A program made the position numbers and the translations under genes. Of a DNA stretch of 64,000 bases, positions 27,433 to 39,269 are shown piece after piece (position 1 is the first letter of the stretch; the number at the start of each line of letters is the position of its first letter). This DNA comes from Strongylocentrotus droebachiensis (lineage: Eukaryota > Echinodermata > Echinoidea > Camarodonta > Strongylocentrotidae), in the NCBI GenBank assembly GCA_035222895.1, contig JAVYIG010005410.1, positions 47,501 to 111,500 on the forward strand, in the 5' to 3' direction. The notes beneath the pieces were generated by a model that was not told where the DNA came from, searched no databases, and saw only the letters and a list, made by a program, of their open reading frames with translations.

Positions 27433-30400
27433 GAAAAAGATTTTCTTCAGTTTTTTGCCCTGGTATGGCAAATAAAGTGTTTAATGACATTATAAATTAT
27501 CAGTATTAAAATTCAAATTGAATATGTCCTCCAAGATAAATCCTGATTCCTTACCTTTAAACGAAGCTAGTGACGCTTGGGGAAAGCTTCTGGTTGTCCC
27601 GTTCGTTTGCGAGACATCGTCAGTTATCTCCAGAAATCAGTGCGTGTGCCAAGACAGGGTGTTTCCTCTTATTATCTCAATCCTCCGACTTCATGAGGTG
27701 GTTTATTTTAGTAAGAAGGAAGGAAGGAGAAGATTCATTGGGGGAAATTTGTGTAGCAATGTGGTACTTTTTTAATGTCTTTTCCCCCTGATAGATGTAG
27801 GTGCATGTATTTCCTTGTTTCATAAACCCCCGCTTATTCAGAAACATTCACGAGTTATAAATGTACACTGAAGGGCATGTCTTGATCAGACCTAAGTTGC
27901 AAAATAACCTGCTATTTTCAGACTCGGGATATTTTCCTGTAGTTCAAAATTGCTTCCTCACCAGACCGATACGCTCATCACAAACAGGCGCCAATAACCC
28001 CCGCTATTTCCCCCAAAGCGGGATATAAACAAGACCAAGAATTTTCGGGATATTTTCTCGTCCAAATAGCCTGCTAATTGCAACTGCGGGCTGATGAAGA
28101 TGCAAATCAGGAGGCTAATTTGAGATCAGGTTAGTTAGAATAGCGGGTTATTTTGCAACTTCGCTCTGTTGAGGACAGGCGTATAGCTTGCATTTAAATT
28201 GAAGTAGAGGGGATCTCAAAATATGAAAATGCAACATTATCTCACTACTTATAATTCCAAATCTTGTCTACCATAGAAATTATGTAGTGATTCCTTTAAA
28301 TGTCATTTGAACAGAGCTGAATTGGTGGATAAAATCATTATTAATTGTAAGCTTTCTAATACTCTGATGCTTTTCCAGTTTTATATGGACTTTGTCCTGT
28401 TGGTCCAAGGCTGCCCAAGGTTTGAAAAATATTCTTATGATGTTGGTGTGATTAGAATGATGGTCAAAGTGAAAAGTCATTACGAAGAATAAAAATGGAG
28501 CTAATAGAATCATTTGAAAAGAATTTTATTAGTAGCAATTGAGTGATTACGGAGGTTAAGAACTCATGAAAACAACAGGAATGGAGGTCATTTCTAGTTC
28601 CGGGACCCTGTCTGGTAAAGAGTTGCAATTGATCCCAAATCCCAAATGAAGTCCTCTAATCGCAAGTCCTCTAATTAATCGTAAGTTTGCTGTCTCCTAT
28701 CTATTATTGAATTGAATTGAATTGAATTTACATCCACATTTGCACTGAACAAAAATAAACACAGTTTAATATATGAAAGTACAAAAAGTAAACAAACATC
28801 AAATACATGCAAATTAAGAAGATAAAAGGACAAATTTACACAAAATAATGTAAATACATGACATGTAGTTGCGATTAATATCAACTCTTTATAAGACGGC
28901 CCCTAGAATGGGGATTATTTCTAGTTCTGCTTGCACCTTACTTCTTGAATTGATGTAGCGTAACACCTCGATATATAGCCTAGCACATGAGTCAGCCCTC
29001 GTCCTTCATCAGGCTAATAAGGCAGTTAATCAATGGAAGTGAAATCATTGTCAACACCAATCAAGTCTGATGATGTCCACATTACTCTGTGATTGATACA
29101 GGCACCTCTGAGCCGACCCTTAGGCATACAGCGTCGAAATATTTCAATCAGTGTGGGGGTACCAGTAGTACCAGTGAATAATTATATACAAAATTCTCAC
29201 TTTCCTAATCTTGAACATGATATTAGCCAATGTTGTTTTTATTCAAGAAGGGGGTGGGGTGATGGAGGGGAGGGGCGCAATGTGACTTTGTCCAATACTG
29301 TAGGCCCCCAAATCTCTGAAAATAATCCATGATGGGGACCATAGGGGTATTGGGTGGGGGTGGATGGGGCAACCCCCTGTGTTTTTCTTTGGCTCATCTT
29401 GATTTTGCTTTCACTTTGCATACACATCAAGAGATGTTAATGAAAGTTTTAGGCAGAGTGGAAGAGGCAGGGTTTTTATTTAACTCTGACAATTTGTATT
29501 AATTAGGAATGCAAAGTGTTCTGATGATTTTTGTATTATCATGTTACAGATCAAACATCTATAAGATGTATTTATTTGTTTGCTTTTTTTTTCAAAAAGA
29601 AATTAGGTATGGGAGTTCCATGGATCTGAAACAGCTAGTTTCTGTGGCCTTTGATATGAATACATTTGTGTAATTCCTCTTTAAAATGAATACTGATGAA
29701 AAAATAACAACCCACATATTTGATTCTTACAGTTATCTCTCATTGAAGACTTTAATACCCCTAGAGAGACACAATTTGTTTTTGAAGTCTTGAATATTAC
29801 AATTTGTCATTAAAGATCATCCTCTAAGCTGGCATGTAAACTGGATAATAATAATAATAGGCATTTGTATAGCGCTGTCTTATCTAGAAGTTCTATTCCG
29901 AGGGGCATTTATTATTACCCCGGCTTTACAGCGCTCTAGTATTTCAAGGAATTAATTCCTGCCAGGTACCCATGGATAGCATGAATCGGTCATTAGGATA
30001 CAAATGTGCTCTCTAATCCATTGGCTTATCAGAATTATCTGATTACTTATTCAAGTGCTCCCTGTAAAGTATGCCCTAAGAGCCAGAGATTTCACCTATT
30101 TCAAAGGATTACCAGGTATTACCAGGTAGTCCCAGACTCCAGACTAATATCACTTCATCATCCAGATTTTCAGATTCACTTATCTCCTGAAATCCTCTTA
30201 GATGTTGCTTAGGAAGTTGTTTCCTTTTATAATTGGCGCTTTTTATCGCTCAGGATTCGGTCATATCTTTGCCTTCTGTCACTATTTTTGAGAAACTCTT
30301 AGTGATGGGACTGATTACCCGTGTCCCAGGGTACGGTTAATTCTTAATTAAGGTGCGACTTGCGCACAGTCGCGTGACGTTAGTTAGATTTTAAACTATT

Positions 30401-31500
30401 AAAGACCCTATCCGATGAAAATACAACTTGATATAAATAGAAAACTGAAGGAATGTAGAATAAAAATATAAAGGAATAAAAAGTATTTACCCTTTCATTA
30501 TTGCGCAGAAGCAAATTAAAACCTAATTTTTTGCACCCCTCTGACAGACACTCAAATGGCATATAAGTGATATTATTGTAATCTATGGCTTTAAGCTTTC
30601 CGTTGATATATAATTCATCCATTTCATTTTTCAGTTGGATATGGTCTCTATAAAGGAACGATAAGGGTAAATGTTGTATTTTGGTTCAATATTACAAAAA
30701 AAATCTGTTAAATAGCGTGGAATTTATTTGAACTGCAGAGCAGGTTGGTTCTTGGACCTTTTTAAAAGTAACATTGATGCTGCACTCTGCAAAGTACATG
30801 TATAATTATAATAAGTCAACAAATCTTTACAAATGTAATGTTATGAGAGTAGCTGATTTTTTTTCCCCCAACACTTTCAAAGGATTACTTTTAATCTTGA
30901 TCCAGGGGTGACTAGAGAATAAAACTGTTTTGAGTAATTGAAAATGAAAAAGTCTTGATTTACAATAAGGAGGATGGAAGTGGTGTGCACATTTATTTTG
31001 GCAAATTACATGTAGGCTATAGTATAAATTTGTATGGATCAGGAAAAATCCTTCTTATGTTGAAAGTGGAACCAGCACTTGTATACACTGTCTTTGAATA
31101 TATTTTGTACCCGATTTCACCTGAATTAGACGTGAAAATGTGTCTTGAAAGTTTATTTATAATTGTTTGTGAAGTAAGTGGCACAGAAGGATTAATGTAG
31201 AGGTTTCGACTCGTAAGTTGGTCTATAAATGGGGTTGGAAAGGGATGAGAAAACAGATCTGTAGATAGAGATAGAAGAAGGGGTGCAACTATTAAAGGAA
31301 CATGCTCATGTACCCTTGTCGGAAGGCTCGGATGTTGTTCAAATTAAATTCTGGGATTATTTTTAGCATGGAGCCTCCTCGAAAAGTACAACTTAGATGT
31401 TATTACACATTCACTATTACACATTCACTTTATACATGTTATTGGTTTAATTCTACCAACTCATTCTGGCCTTCATCTGTCATCTTCAGGTTCCCGACAT
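27433..31500. other. AT-rich stretch, no assignable gene
   Basis: It contains a decayed foldback (27873-28180), GAATT-type repeats near 28702-28735, SINE body (29846-29980) and a possible open segment on the minus strand at 30480-30622. A weak minus-strand splice-like segment at 27555-27627 was not accepted. Confidence 0.5.
27873..28180. mobile_element. Decayed foldback element
   Basis: The left end continues cctaagttgcaaaataacc and the right end ggttattttgcaacttcg. The interior contains loosely repeated gggatat words like those in the inner element at 26689. Confidence 0.6.
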
Positions 31501-31583
31501 CAATCCTGAAATAGTTTCAGCATCCTATCAGCGCTATATATCTAGCCCAATTCGATGTATGATATGATGACAGGATCGAACGT

Positions 31584-31634
31584 TCAGTGAACCTGTGTTC
31601 TCAAGAACATGGAACTGGTAATCGTTGAGGATGT
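31584..31634 (-). CDS. Possible last exon, unidentified minus-strand gene
   Basis: On the minus strand a strong pyrimidine tract (ttttctatttttacccag) precedes 31634. Continuing in the phase left by the exon at 32799-32856, it reads 16 residues and then a TGA stop. An alternative phase stays open to 31534. No family is recognised, so both the exon and its frame are tentative. Confidence 0.25.
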   Translation of the reverse strand, partial: TSSTITSSMFLRTQVH

Positions 31635-32244
31635 CTGGGTAAAAATAGAAAATTAATTGTCTCCTTAAACTTTGTACAGGTTGATGAGATAATACTCTTG
31701 TTGGAATGTAGATAATATATAATCCATTTGAGTTATTCATATAATATCTATCTCTGCAGGTTCCATTGAATTTGTTGTTTTTGAGTTCAGTACAGCGAGT
31801 TATATTGCTCTAATGTGGAGGAAAAGAGAGGCAGATTTTTATATATTTTTTTAGCAAGACATCTTGAACTTGAACTTTAACACACATTAATTTATATAAT
31901 TGTTTAAGTTTTAAATTGTAGGTATAATGTAGCTGCAAGATCTTAAATGTAAATTAACCTAATGCTTAGTACAGATGAATGCTTGAGTATACACATGGAA
32001 GTACAGTACATGTAGAAGTTAAATGCAATATGGATTGGACTCTGTATGACTTCTCGTATAAGTAAGAAAAATGTGTGGACTAGATTTAATGGTGATGAAG
32101 TTGGACAGTTGAGTATTGACAGTTTTGGCAATCCCTTTGCCCTTATGAGAGAGTGCCCCTTGCTTACAGCATATCTATGCAGTATACAGCAATGCATGGT
32201 TTGAATCTGTGTTTGTAGTTTTTACTGCTCATTTACTGTTCACA

Positions 32245-32420
32245 TTGTTTGTTTGTTTGTTTGTTTGTTTTTATTTCTGCATTTTCAAAATAGAACATAA
32301 TCATATACATAAAGTAACAAATATTTCTTCATTTTACATAATTATACATTTTTAAGTACATTAAATAAGATGCATACAAACACAAATATAATTTCAATGA
32401 AAAAAAAGAAAGAAGATAAA
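32245..32420. repeat. (GTTT)n run and A/T-rich retroelement-like tail
   Basis: A gtttgtttgtttgtttgt run is followed by an AT-rich, A-run-containing stretch. It resembles the 3' end of a minus-oriented retroelement. No coding part is seen. Confidence 0.35.
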
Positions 32421-32526
32421 TTACAGAAAAGGCAGGAGACCGCCATCATGAGCGGTAAAGCTTGAAATCGATGGTGGCCTCGAGAGAATAGCGGCAAACT
32501 CTTAAATTATATAATTGTACACGCGA

Positions 32527-32731
32527 AATTGATCATATTGCATTTAATGCATCATTACAAATGGCGTTTCTTTTGATTTTGTATTAAACAATATTCCTTC
32601 CCGAAAGCCTGTAATTGAGCGTGTGCTTATAATGTTCATACTGCATTCAATGCATCGTTTCAATTGATGTTTCTTGTGAATTCATATTAAAAAAATATTT
32701 CTTCCTTAATGCCTTTAATTGAGCAGATGTG
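32527..32731. repeat. Tandem duplication, about 103-bp unit
   Basis: Two diverged units share cattyaatgcatc, gtttcttttg/gtttcttgtg and gcctgtaattgagc/gcctttaattgagc. Confidence 0.7.
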
Positions 32732-32798
32732 AGCGGACGAAATCACAGTTTCTCTTTAGATCTTCTCATACACATTTAAAGGTTGTACCGCGGCTCAC

Positions 32799-32856
32799 CT
32801 GACAACGGTGCGTTCCATAGTCCAAGCCTGTCAAGAGAATGGGTTCTCCATCCATC
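32799..32856 (-). CDS. Possible internal exon, unidentified minus-strand gene
   Basis: On the minus strand the acceptor is tactgag and the donor is cag/gtgagc. One base plus 19 codons read MDGEPILLTGLDYGTHRCQ. Its phase fits the exon at 33856-33995 exactly. The joined end (YTWIDTKLK then DGEPILLTG) has the look of the PAC segment of PAS sensor domains. That is a resemblance by eye, not an established identification. Confidence 0.4.
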
Positions 32857-33030
32857 CTCAGTATGTCAGTTTAGCTACGCCAAGAACTAGTTTGTAGGAC
32901 ACATGCTCTGGTGCCAATTGACCCGTGACCAATCATATCCTATACTTCCCAAATTCTAAACATCTATAATAATGCTATCCATCATATATTTTGAGTAGTG
33001 CCCCAAGGGAGAAGGCACTTTCTGTACTAG

Positions 33031-33402
33031 TTAAAGGTAAAGACCAGTAATGGTCATGCGATTGCATTGTGAAAGAAACGTTGTGGAATCGATCAGAAAA
33101 GGTTGATCATCTAGCATCTAGCATCTGCAAGGTTCTGGAATCATCAAAATGATAAGAAATATGGCCCATTCTTTGTAAAGTTACAAGCACTATACACAGA
33201 AAGATGTATATGGGACTACCCTATATCTCTCACACGACCATGAGAGAAACAAATTTACCAAATATATGAATTAGTAGGCGGTTTCCTGGCAATTTTTTTA
33301 TCATGTATTAGCCAAAACATATTCTTTCACATGATTGGTAATGAGAGCTTCCATTTCATTTTTTGAAATTGGGGCGTTACCAATACTGGTCTTTACCTTT
33401 AA
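33031..33402 (-). mobile_element. TTAA-flanked MITE family 1, full length
   Basis: TTAA flanks inverted ends aggtaaagaccagta and tactggtctttacct. It is nearly identical, in opposite orientation, to the copy at 57845-58218, including the internal tgaaatggaagctctcatta segment. The short frames it carries are shared only because the DNA is. Confidence 0.9.
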
Positions 33403-33532
33403 GTTATTACGAGGTATGGATGGCCCTTTTAATTTAAAACACAATTGCAAACCATATTTCTGATGTACTGTAAAAGACCAGAGCAATCATCCATGTAGCA
33501 CCTGAGAAGAAGACTGAGCACCCAAGAATCAT

Positions 33533-33725
33533 TTAAAGCCCATCTGTACTAGTTACAGGAGGGATTAGACCACCCTGCAAGGTCACTGATAGGTGGCTAT
33601 CTCGTCAAATCAGCTCTCAATTAACATAAGAAGAAGAGGATCATGGGGGACCAATGGTCACCGATTAGGCACTGTTTGCTGTATAGAGGGCGCAAGAAGC
33701 TATAAATAGTACAGTGGGGCTTTAA
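33533..33725. mobile_element. TTAA-flanked MITE family 2, full length
   Basis: TTAAAGCCCATCTGTACTAG at the left and agtacagtggggctttaa at the right. It is 193 bp and closest to the copy at 2273. Confidence 0.85.
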
Positions 33726-33855
33726 GGCATTGGAGGTTGCTTGATACACAAAGCAGCATGCAAACGATGAGGAAAGAGCCACAAATGCACAAATAAACAT
33801 TGAAACTAGTATCAAAACTTGAAACTAGTATCAAAACTTGAAACAACTTGTAACC

Positions 33856-33995
33856 TTTTTGAGCTTGGTGTCGATCCAAGTGTATGTCCTCCTTCCTCCC
33901 GTCTCCTGCTTCGTGATGCCATCCTCTGGTTTCCTGACCGTCGGCTCGACGATGATACGGTTGCCAAGCAATGATGAAAACCAGCTCCCGCCATT
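33856..33995 (-). CDS. Possible internal exon, unidentified minus-strand gene
   Basis: The acceptor is gttttgcag and the donor is ag/gttaca. The 46 codons are free of stops, with C or G at most third positions, unlike the AT-rich surroundings. It starts NGGSWFSSLLGNRIIVEP and ends GRRTYTWIDTKLK. The two leftover bases are completed by the exon at 32799-32856. No further exon upstream could be placed. The product is unknown; a PAS-type domain is one possibility. Confidence 0.45.
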
Positions 33996-34527
33996 CTGCA
34001 AAACTTTTGATTTTCAGTTTGTTTGAAGACTGTGCCGATAGATGGGGATTTCATGAAGAATTAGTGTCTTTATCAAGTTGTGATTGCAACAATTAGCTGT
34101 ATTGTATTTGCCAAGAATGTGTTGAACTTGATTTGGAGCTTTTTTGTGTTGTATTGATGTGTAGGATTAATCTGCATGTCCATATTGGCAATTGCAAACA
34201 TGTACATGTAGATACTAAAGTGTAAAAAAAGGAATCGTTTACAGGTTTTAACTCTGCCTATTTCTGGCTGATACATTTGGACCAAGTAAAGATAAATTGA
34301 AACTATGACCTTTCACACTGAAAGGCCATTTTGACCCATAATTAATCCACTAGGATTGATGTGTTCACACTCTCAAGCTTTGGGATCAGAAGTCGGGGTA
34401 ATAATCTCCAAGTTTGGAAGCGCTTAGTGATTCTAATAAGCGCTATATAAAAACTGAGTATTATTAATTTTATTATTATTCCTAAGCTACCCACCCTTTC
34501 CTCCTCAGTTCAGTTAGTTTACAATAT

Positions 34528-34717
34528 GAACATGACTGACAAAGAAAGCGGACAAAATATACAGTTCCTCAGGTAGACAAAAGAACATCCATATGTAAAA
34601 ATGTGTAGAACAGGTGTCACATGCATATTCACCCTTTTACATAATAGCAGTGAAGGGATGTTCCTTTGTCTACCTGAGGAACTGTATATTTTGTCCGCTT
34701 TCTTTGTCTGTCATGTT
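34528..34717. mobile_element. Long hairpin element
   Basis: Two arms of about 60 bases (gacaaagaaagcggacaaaa and its complement) have about two mismatches and a loop of about 65 bases. Length and symmetry fit a foldback MITE. An expressed hairpin RNA is possible but not shown. Confidence 0.75.
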
Positions 34718-35385
34718 AATAGTGTTAGTTCAGTAAGACTATAAACCAATGTTATTTTATTGCAAGACCAATGCAGATTAATTTAGTATTAAAACTAATC
34801 CAGTTTAGTTTCATATAAGACCAAGTTTATTATAAGACCAAACTCAGGTAATGGGTTTTCCCAATAGTGTAAATGGCAGTCCAAGAAACGTATGATTTTT
34901 TACAAAATATTTTCTGGGATATGTAAACGGGCCTTTTCCTTACTTGGCCGTGAAATGAGCCAACGGCTGAGGGAAAAAACAGCAATTTTATTATTAAATT
35001 TGTCTTGTTATGTATGTTTCCAGCCTTCCGGCCTTTTGATCAAGGACGAATATTATGATCCAAACTGTTTGAAATAGAAGTTACATGTAACCCATTAGAG
35101 ATCATGAGATTTAAAACTTAATTGCCTTGAATATCATATTTTTGTAGAATAAAGGTACAAAAAAAAATGATTGAACATACGTGAGAAAATGTGAACGTAA
35201 TTGATAGCATGCTCTATATGAGTTTTTTATGAAAGTTGGATGGGAAATTGAATATCAATAAAAAAAAAAAAAGGAACTTTTTAGAGTCGAGACAAATGTA
35301 CCATTGTTTCCCATTGTAAATGGTACTTTCTGCAAGGTATGTGAACTACGACTCTTATTCAATTTAGATTTGACATTTGTTTTAG

Positions 35386-35488
35386 GCAAATGTAAATATG
35401 ACAGTCAAGGGAATTGTTGATGCTGCCAATGTTAAGAAGGAAGATATATATTTGTCCAATGCTACTCATGTAGATTACCTGAGTCCAA
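35386..35488 (+). CDS. Possible exon, unidentified plus-strand gene
   Basis: The acceptor tttgttttag has a good pyrimidine tract and the donor is aa/gtgagt. Only one frame is open: it starts ANVNMTVKGIVDAANVKK and ends THVDYLSP with two bases left over. It contains two N-glycosylation sequons (NMT, NAT). No family is recognised, and no neighbouring exon in compatible phase was placed with confidence. Confidence 0.4.
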
Positions 35489-35631
35489 AGTGAGTTATGA
35501 GAATGAAGCTCTGGAACATTGTCAAAGGGGGGATGCATGTGTAGGAGTACACTAATATCCTTGGGGAAGTACATATCAGGCGCTATTATTGGATATCACA
35601 TGATGAAATAGTGCTCTTCCCATGAATATGT

Positions 35632-36412
35632 AATAATAATAATAATAATGGGTTCTTGTATAGTACTCATATCTGTCAGACTTGACACTCCTGGTGCTCC
35701 ACATTGTTACTCTAGCTCTAGTATGGCTACCATTATGGCGCTCTAGGTACATCTCCTGGGTAGATTGTGGCAAATGTAGATTAATCAGCGTGCTTTCAGA
35801 GAAAACATCAACACGGTATTATCGGTGTCATACCATGTCATACCGTGTCATACAGTGTCAGTTTTCCTGTGGAAACACAAGCGTGTCGGGTCGAGTCGAC
35901 CGAGATGAGGATTATCAGATCCACCTCTGGGAGTTGGATCTTGACGTGTCGATCCCAACAAACTCCCTGTAAAATCTCTGTGGAAACACACAGTGACAAA
36001 CCGTGTCTGGCGGAGCATCAGAGCGCGCGAAGCCCCAATCACCACTGCAGCGAGATTCGGTGATTATACAATAATATGTTTATATATGCGCTGTACGTAA
36101 CAATGAAAAATGTACGTCACAATAGAATAGCGTGGAATCCTGTGTAGATCTGAATCCACGATCGAGGTCAAAGGTTGAATCTTGACTTCCGATTGACACG
36201 GCATTTGCCTGACTTGGAACATGGAATCGGGGCGAATCAGAATGCTGCGTGCTGTGGAAACAGATTGGTTTAATACCGTGTCGCCGCGACACGGTATTTC
36301 AATCCGGAAAAGATAATCCGTGTTCCACTTTTTTTCTGTGGAAACACGCTGAATGTCTTGCCAAAAGGATATTAGTGCCGCGACGGGACTTGACCCTTCT
36401 GCTTAGTGCACG
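35632..36412 (-). mobile_element. SINE type B interrupted by a foldback MITE
   Basis: The AATAAT tail and body (35632-35786) and the tRNA-like part (gccgcgacgggacttgaccc, near 36377-36396) belong to one type B SINE. It is split by an element of about 565 bp (about 35787-36351) with inverted ends around gcgtg/cacgc and gaaaacatcaacacggtatt. The SINE reading resumes exactly after the insert (aatgtcttgcc). Confidence 0.75.
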
Positions 36413-37959
36413 ATATTATTTTGTTGGCATATGATTACAACATTGAAACTCATCTTAGTTTATTCTCCCTTATTGCTCTCACTCTGTTTGTTTGTCCCTC
36501 TTTCTCTCTTTGTCTCTCTCTGTCTCTCTGTGTCTCTGTCTCCCCCTTTGCCTGTCTCTGTCTCTCTCTTACTGTCTCAATATATCTGCCCCTATTTCTC
36601 TGTCTCTGTAAACAAAGATATTTTAATGAGTTCATTAACTAGGCCTTGGAATGAGTTTGGCATTTAACCCTTGCCATTGGGGGCCTGCATGAAGTAGCAA
36701 GTATGTGTAACAAGTTCATGGTATATAATATTGATATCTCTTGTTACAGGACAACATAAACAACTGTAGTCTTTTAAAAGAAGGGATTTTGTTAAGTTTT
36801 GAGTATACAGATTCATAGACTACCAGTATCTCATTTGAAGGCAATATATAGAGCTTAAAATTTGTTCATAAAAAGATATAATCCAGTTGGAGTCATGTTT
36901 AATTCATAACTTCATAACACTTCATAATTTTAAACCTAGATATATACACTGTATATACCCGGTACACTACATGTACTCCCTAAAAAAAAATCGAGTGATC
37001 ACGGACGTCACTCCTCTGGAGAGTGAAAATGTAGTGAAAATAGAGTGAACATTCACTCTTTTCTTCTTAGAGAGCACTCTAAAATCAATTGATTTTCACT
37101 CCTAAACAAGTGATCACGGACGTCACTCCCAAGAAAGTGAAAATAGAGTGAAAATTCACTCTTTTTTTTAAAGAGAGTATATATGTGTCAAGGATGTACA
37201 TTCAGTGATGCAATACTTTGGCAAACAGAAGTGACTGCCATCTGAAAAATTGTCAAATACTGTAATTATACCAAATACAAGAGAAGTTTGGACAATATAA
37301 GAGTACATTTATATTACACATAACTCAGGATAACATGTCCACAATTTACATGTACATTGTACAAAGAATCATAGGCCTAAATATTTCAAAAAATGTCAGT
37401 GCTCTCGAATTGAGAAATACATACAATTTGTGCAATGCAATTTGACAGTTGTTTCCTTTTAATAGTCAATATAGGTAGATTACTTCCATCCCCTCCCCTC
37501 CCCTCCTAAACCAAACCAATCACACTACACAAATATTTCAAATCACAGGCAATTCATATATTCAGGATAGGATTATGTAATTAATTCTATGATGAGTCAT
37601 ATGTGAACTTCCCCTTAGTTGTTTACTCACCACAAACACCTTTAATTGGAGCTGATGACATATGGAAATAATTTTCGAGGGAATTCTATCTCGAATATAC
37701 CCTGCCGTTTAGGAAGTAACCAATATTGGATATTAGACAGATTGAACCAGGTGGCAGAAGTGCAGAACCGTTTCTTCTCCTTTAATTTCAATAACTGAAG
37801 TATGACAGATACACTTACATATTTTGCCTGTGGTGTGGGTTTTGAAAATGGTTTGAGAGTGGAAGCTTCAATCATCAGGGATGAGCCATGCTTGCATTCA
37901 GGGGAAAAAATATTTTAAAAAAAATTGTGGGCTACTTTTCAAGCTTACCTGCATGGGGC

Positions 37960-38070
37960 TCTTTTAAGACTTTTGGGGCTCTTTTTAGACTTTGGGGCTC
38001 TTTTTAGACTTTGGGGCTCTTTTTAGACTTTGGGGCTCTCTTTTTTAGACTTTTGGGGGCTCTTTTTTTT
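37960..38070. repeat. Tandem repeat, ggggctctttttagacttt unit
   Basis: About five units of 22-28 bp lie inside a dispersed element that also occurs, without the array, at 43563-43740. Confidence 0.8.
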
Positions 38071-38381
38071 GCATTTCAGGGGCTAATTTGACCTGAGCCC
38101 CTATGTATTTTTTTCGCTGTTTGCATTGCAGCGATATTTCAAAAAGATTTTGTTCAAGAATGTTGTAATAAAATATAATCCCCTACGGTATTAAACAAAA
38201 AAAAGTTATCTTATAGTTACACACCCTACAACTTACAAGTCAATATCTGTATGATAATGGACTTTTGAGCAAGAAATTTCTCAGAGACGTGCTCACATGT
38301 TACATTAACAGGAGCCTTCTGCAATCTGTCTTCACAAAAATATTTTTCTCAAAATTAATCAGGTCCACTCTTGTGTGAACA

Positions 38382-38486
38382 TATCGTCGCTGTTTTCACG
38401 AAGTGACGGTAGTGAAAAAAAATTGCATTCACTTTGCGTTACGATTTTCCTCACTACCGTCACTTCGTGAAAACAAGGACGATATA
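38382..38486. mobile_element. Hairpin element
   Basis: Arms ttttcacgaagtgacggtag and ctaccgtcacttcgtgaaaa are perfect over 20 or more bases, with a loop of about 40 bases. Confidence 0.75.
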
Positions 38487-39215
38487 GCTAAAACTGGCAT
38501 TGGAATGTATACAAGGTTGTTTTCGAAGAGGTTTGCGTGAAGCTTGGATTTATCGAGGGTTTTAAGGATTTGCGGAAATCATGGATTTCTGTCAAATTCG
38601 CTATATTCATGTTGGGGGTGGGTTTGGGAACTTAGGGTGCTCAAAAAAGCTTAAATGCCACATTCCTTTATCATCTTTGGAATATGAAAGAGTTAGATAT
38701 TGATAGAATTTCAGAAGTGAATATTTACGCCTCTTCTCTTCTGATTTTTTTTCCTTTAAATTTGTTGTTGTTTAAATATATAGATTTTGATGAATTGGAT
38801 TTTTAAAAGTTAAACTTTTTATTTAATGTTGAAGAATTCAGTGGCTGGCGAGCAAAGGGCCTATCGGCTATTAAAATTGAATGTAGTCTTTTCTTTAGAC
38901 TGCCTTTGTTAAAGTTTGATATCAATATGGGTTTGTGCCTGTGCGCGAGATCACTCTTAAAGACAGGTTTGCTAACATATTCAATTCTATGCATATTTTT
39001 TAAAATAAAGTTGTTCTTGACAACCTGAAAGTTTGCCTGAGGCATGTCCGACATATCAACAAGTAATGTACATTTATGCAGACTGGATTCCAAGTATTAT
39101 AGTCCATTCATTGATAAAAGGTTAATGAAATACCTCGCCACTACATGTAGGTCCTCAGGAATGAAACATGCATAAATTTGAATATTTACGTGATCCGGTC
39201 TATTGTTGAATGTAG

Positions 39216-39269
39216 GTCAATGGTTATGGGTCTGTGGATGAGACTATGACGAAGAAGATGCACAAGTAG
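39216..39269 (+). CDS. Possible terminal exon, unidentified
   Basis: After a gaatgtag acceptor it reads VNGYGSVDETMTKKMHK and then TAG. Most third positions are G or C. The acceptor pyrimidine tract is weak and the segment is short, so this is only suggestive. Confidence 0.22.
   Translation, partial: VNGYGSVDETMTKKMHK

Larger units (their letters stand above)
36413..38802. other. Repeat-rich, no gene seen
   Basis: It holds a CT-rich microsatellite (36470-36610), duplicated agtgatcacggacgtcactc segments (36993 and 37109), ggggctctttttagac tandem units (37960-38070) and a hairpin at 38382-38486. Confidence 0.6.

Noticed and set aside
27555-27627. Minus-strand segment with a strong gtaagg donor
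   Set aside because: It has only 24 codons with mixed third positions and a poor acceptor, and could not be phased with any other segment.
31491-31573. Plus-strand terminal-exon-like segment after catcttcag
   Set aside because: It overlaps the minus-strand candidate at 31534-31634, has no neighbouring exon in phase and shows average base composition.
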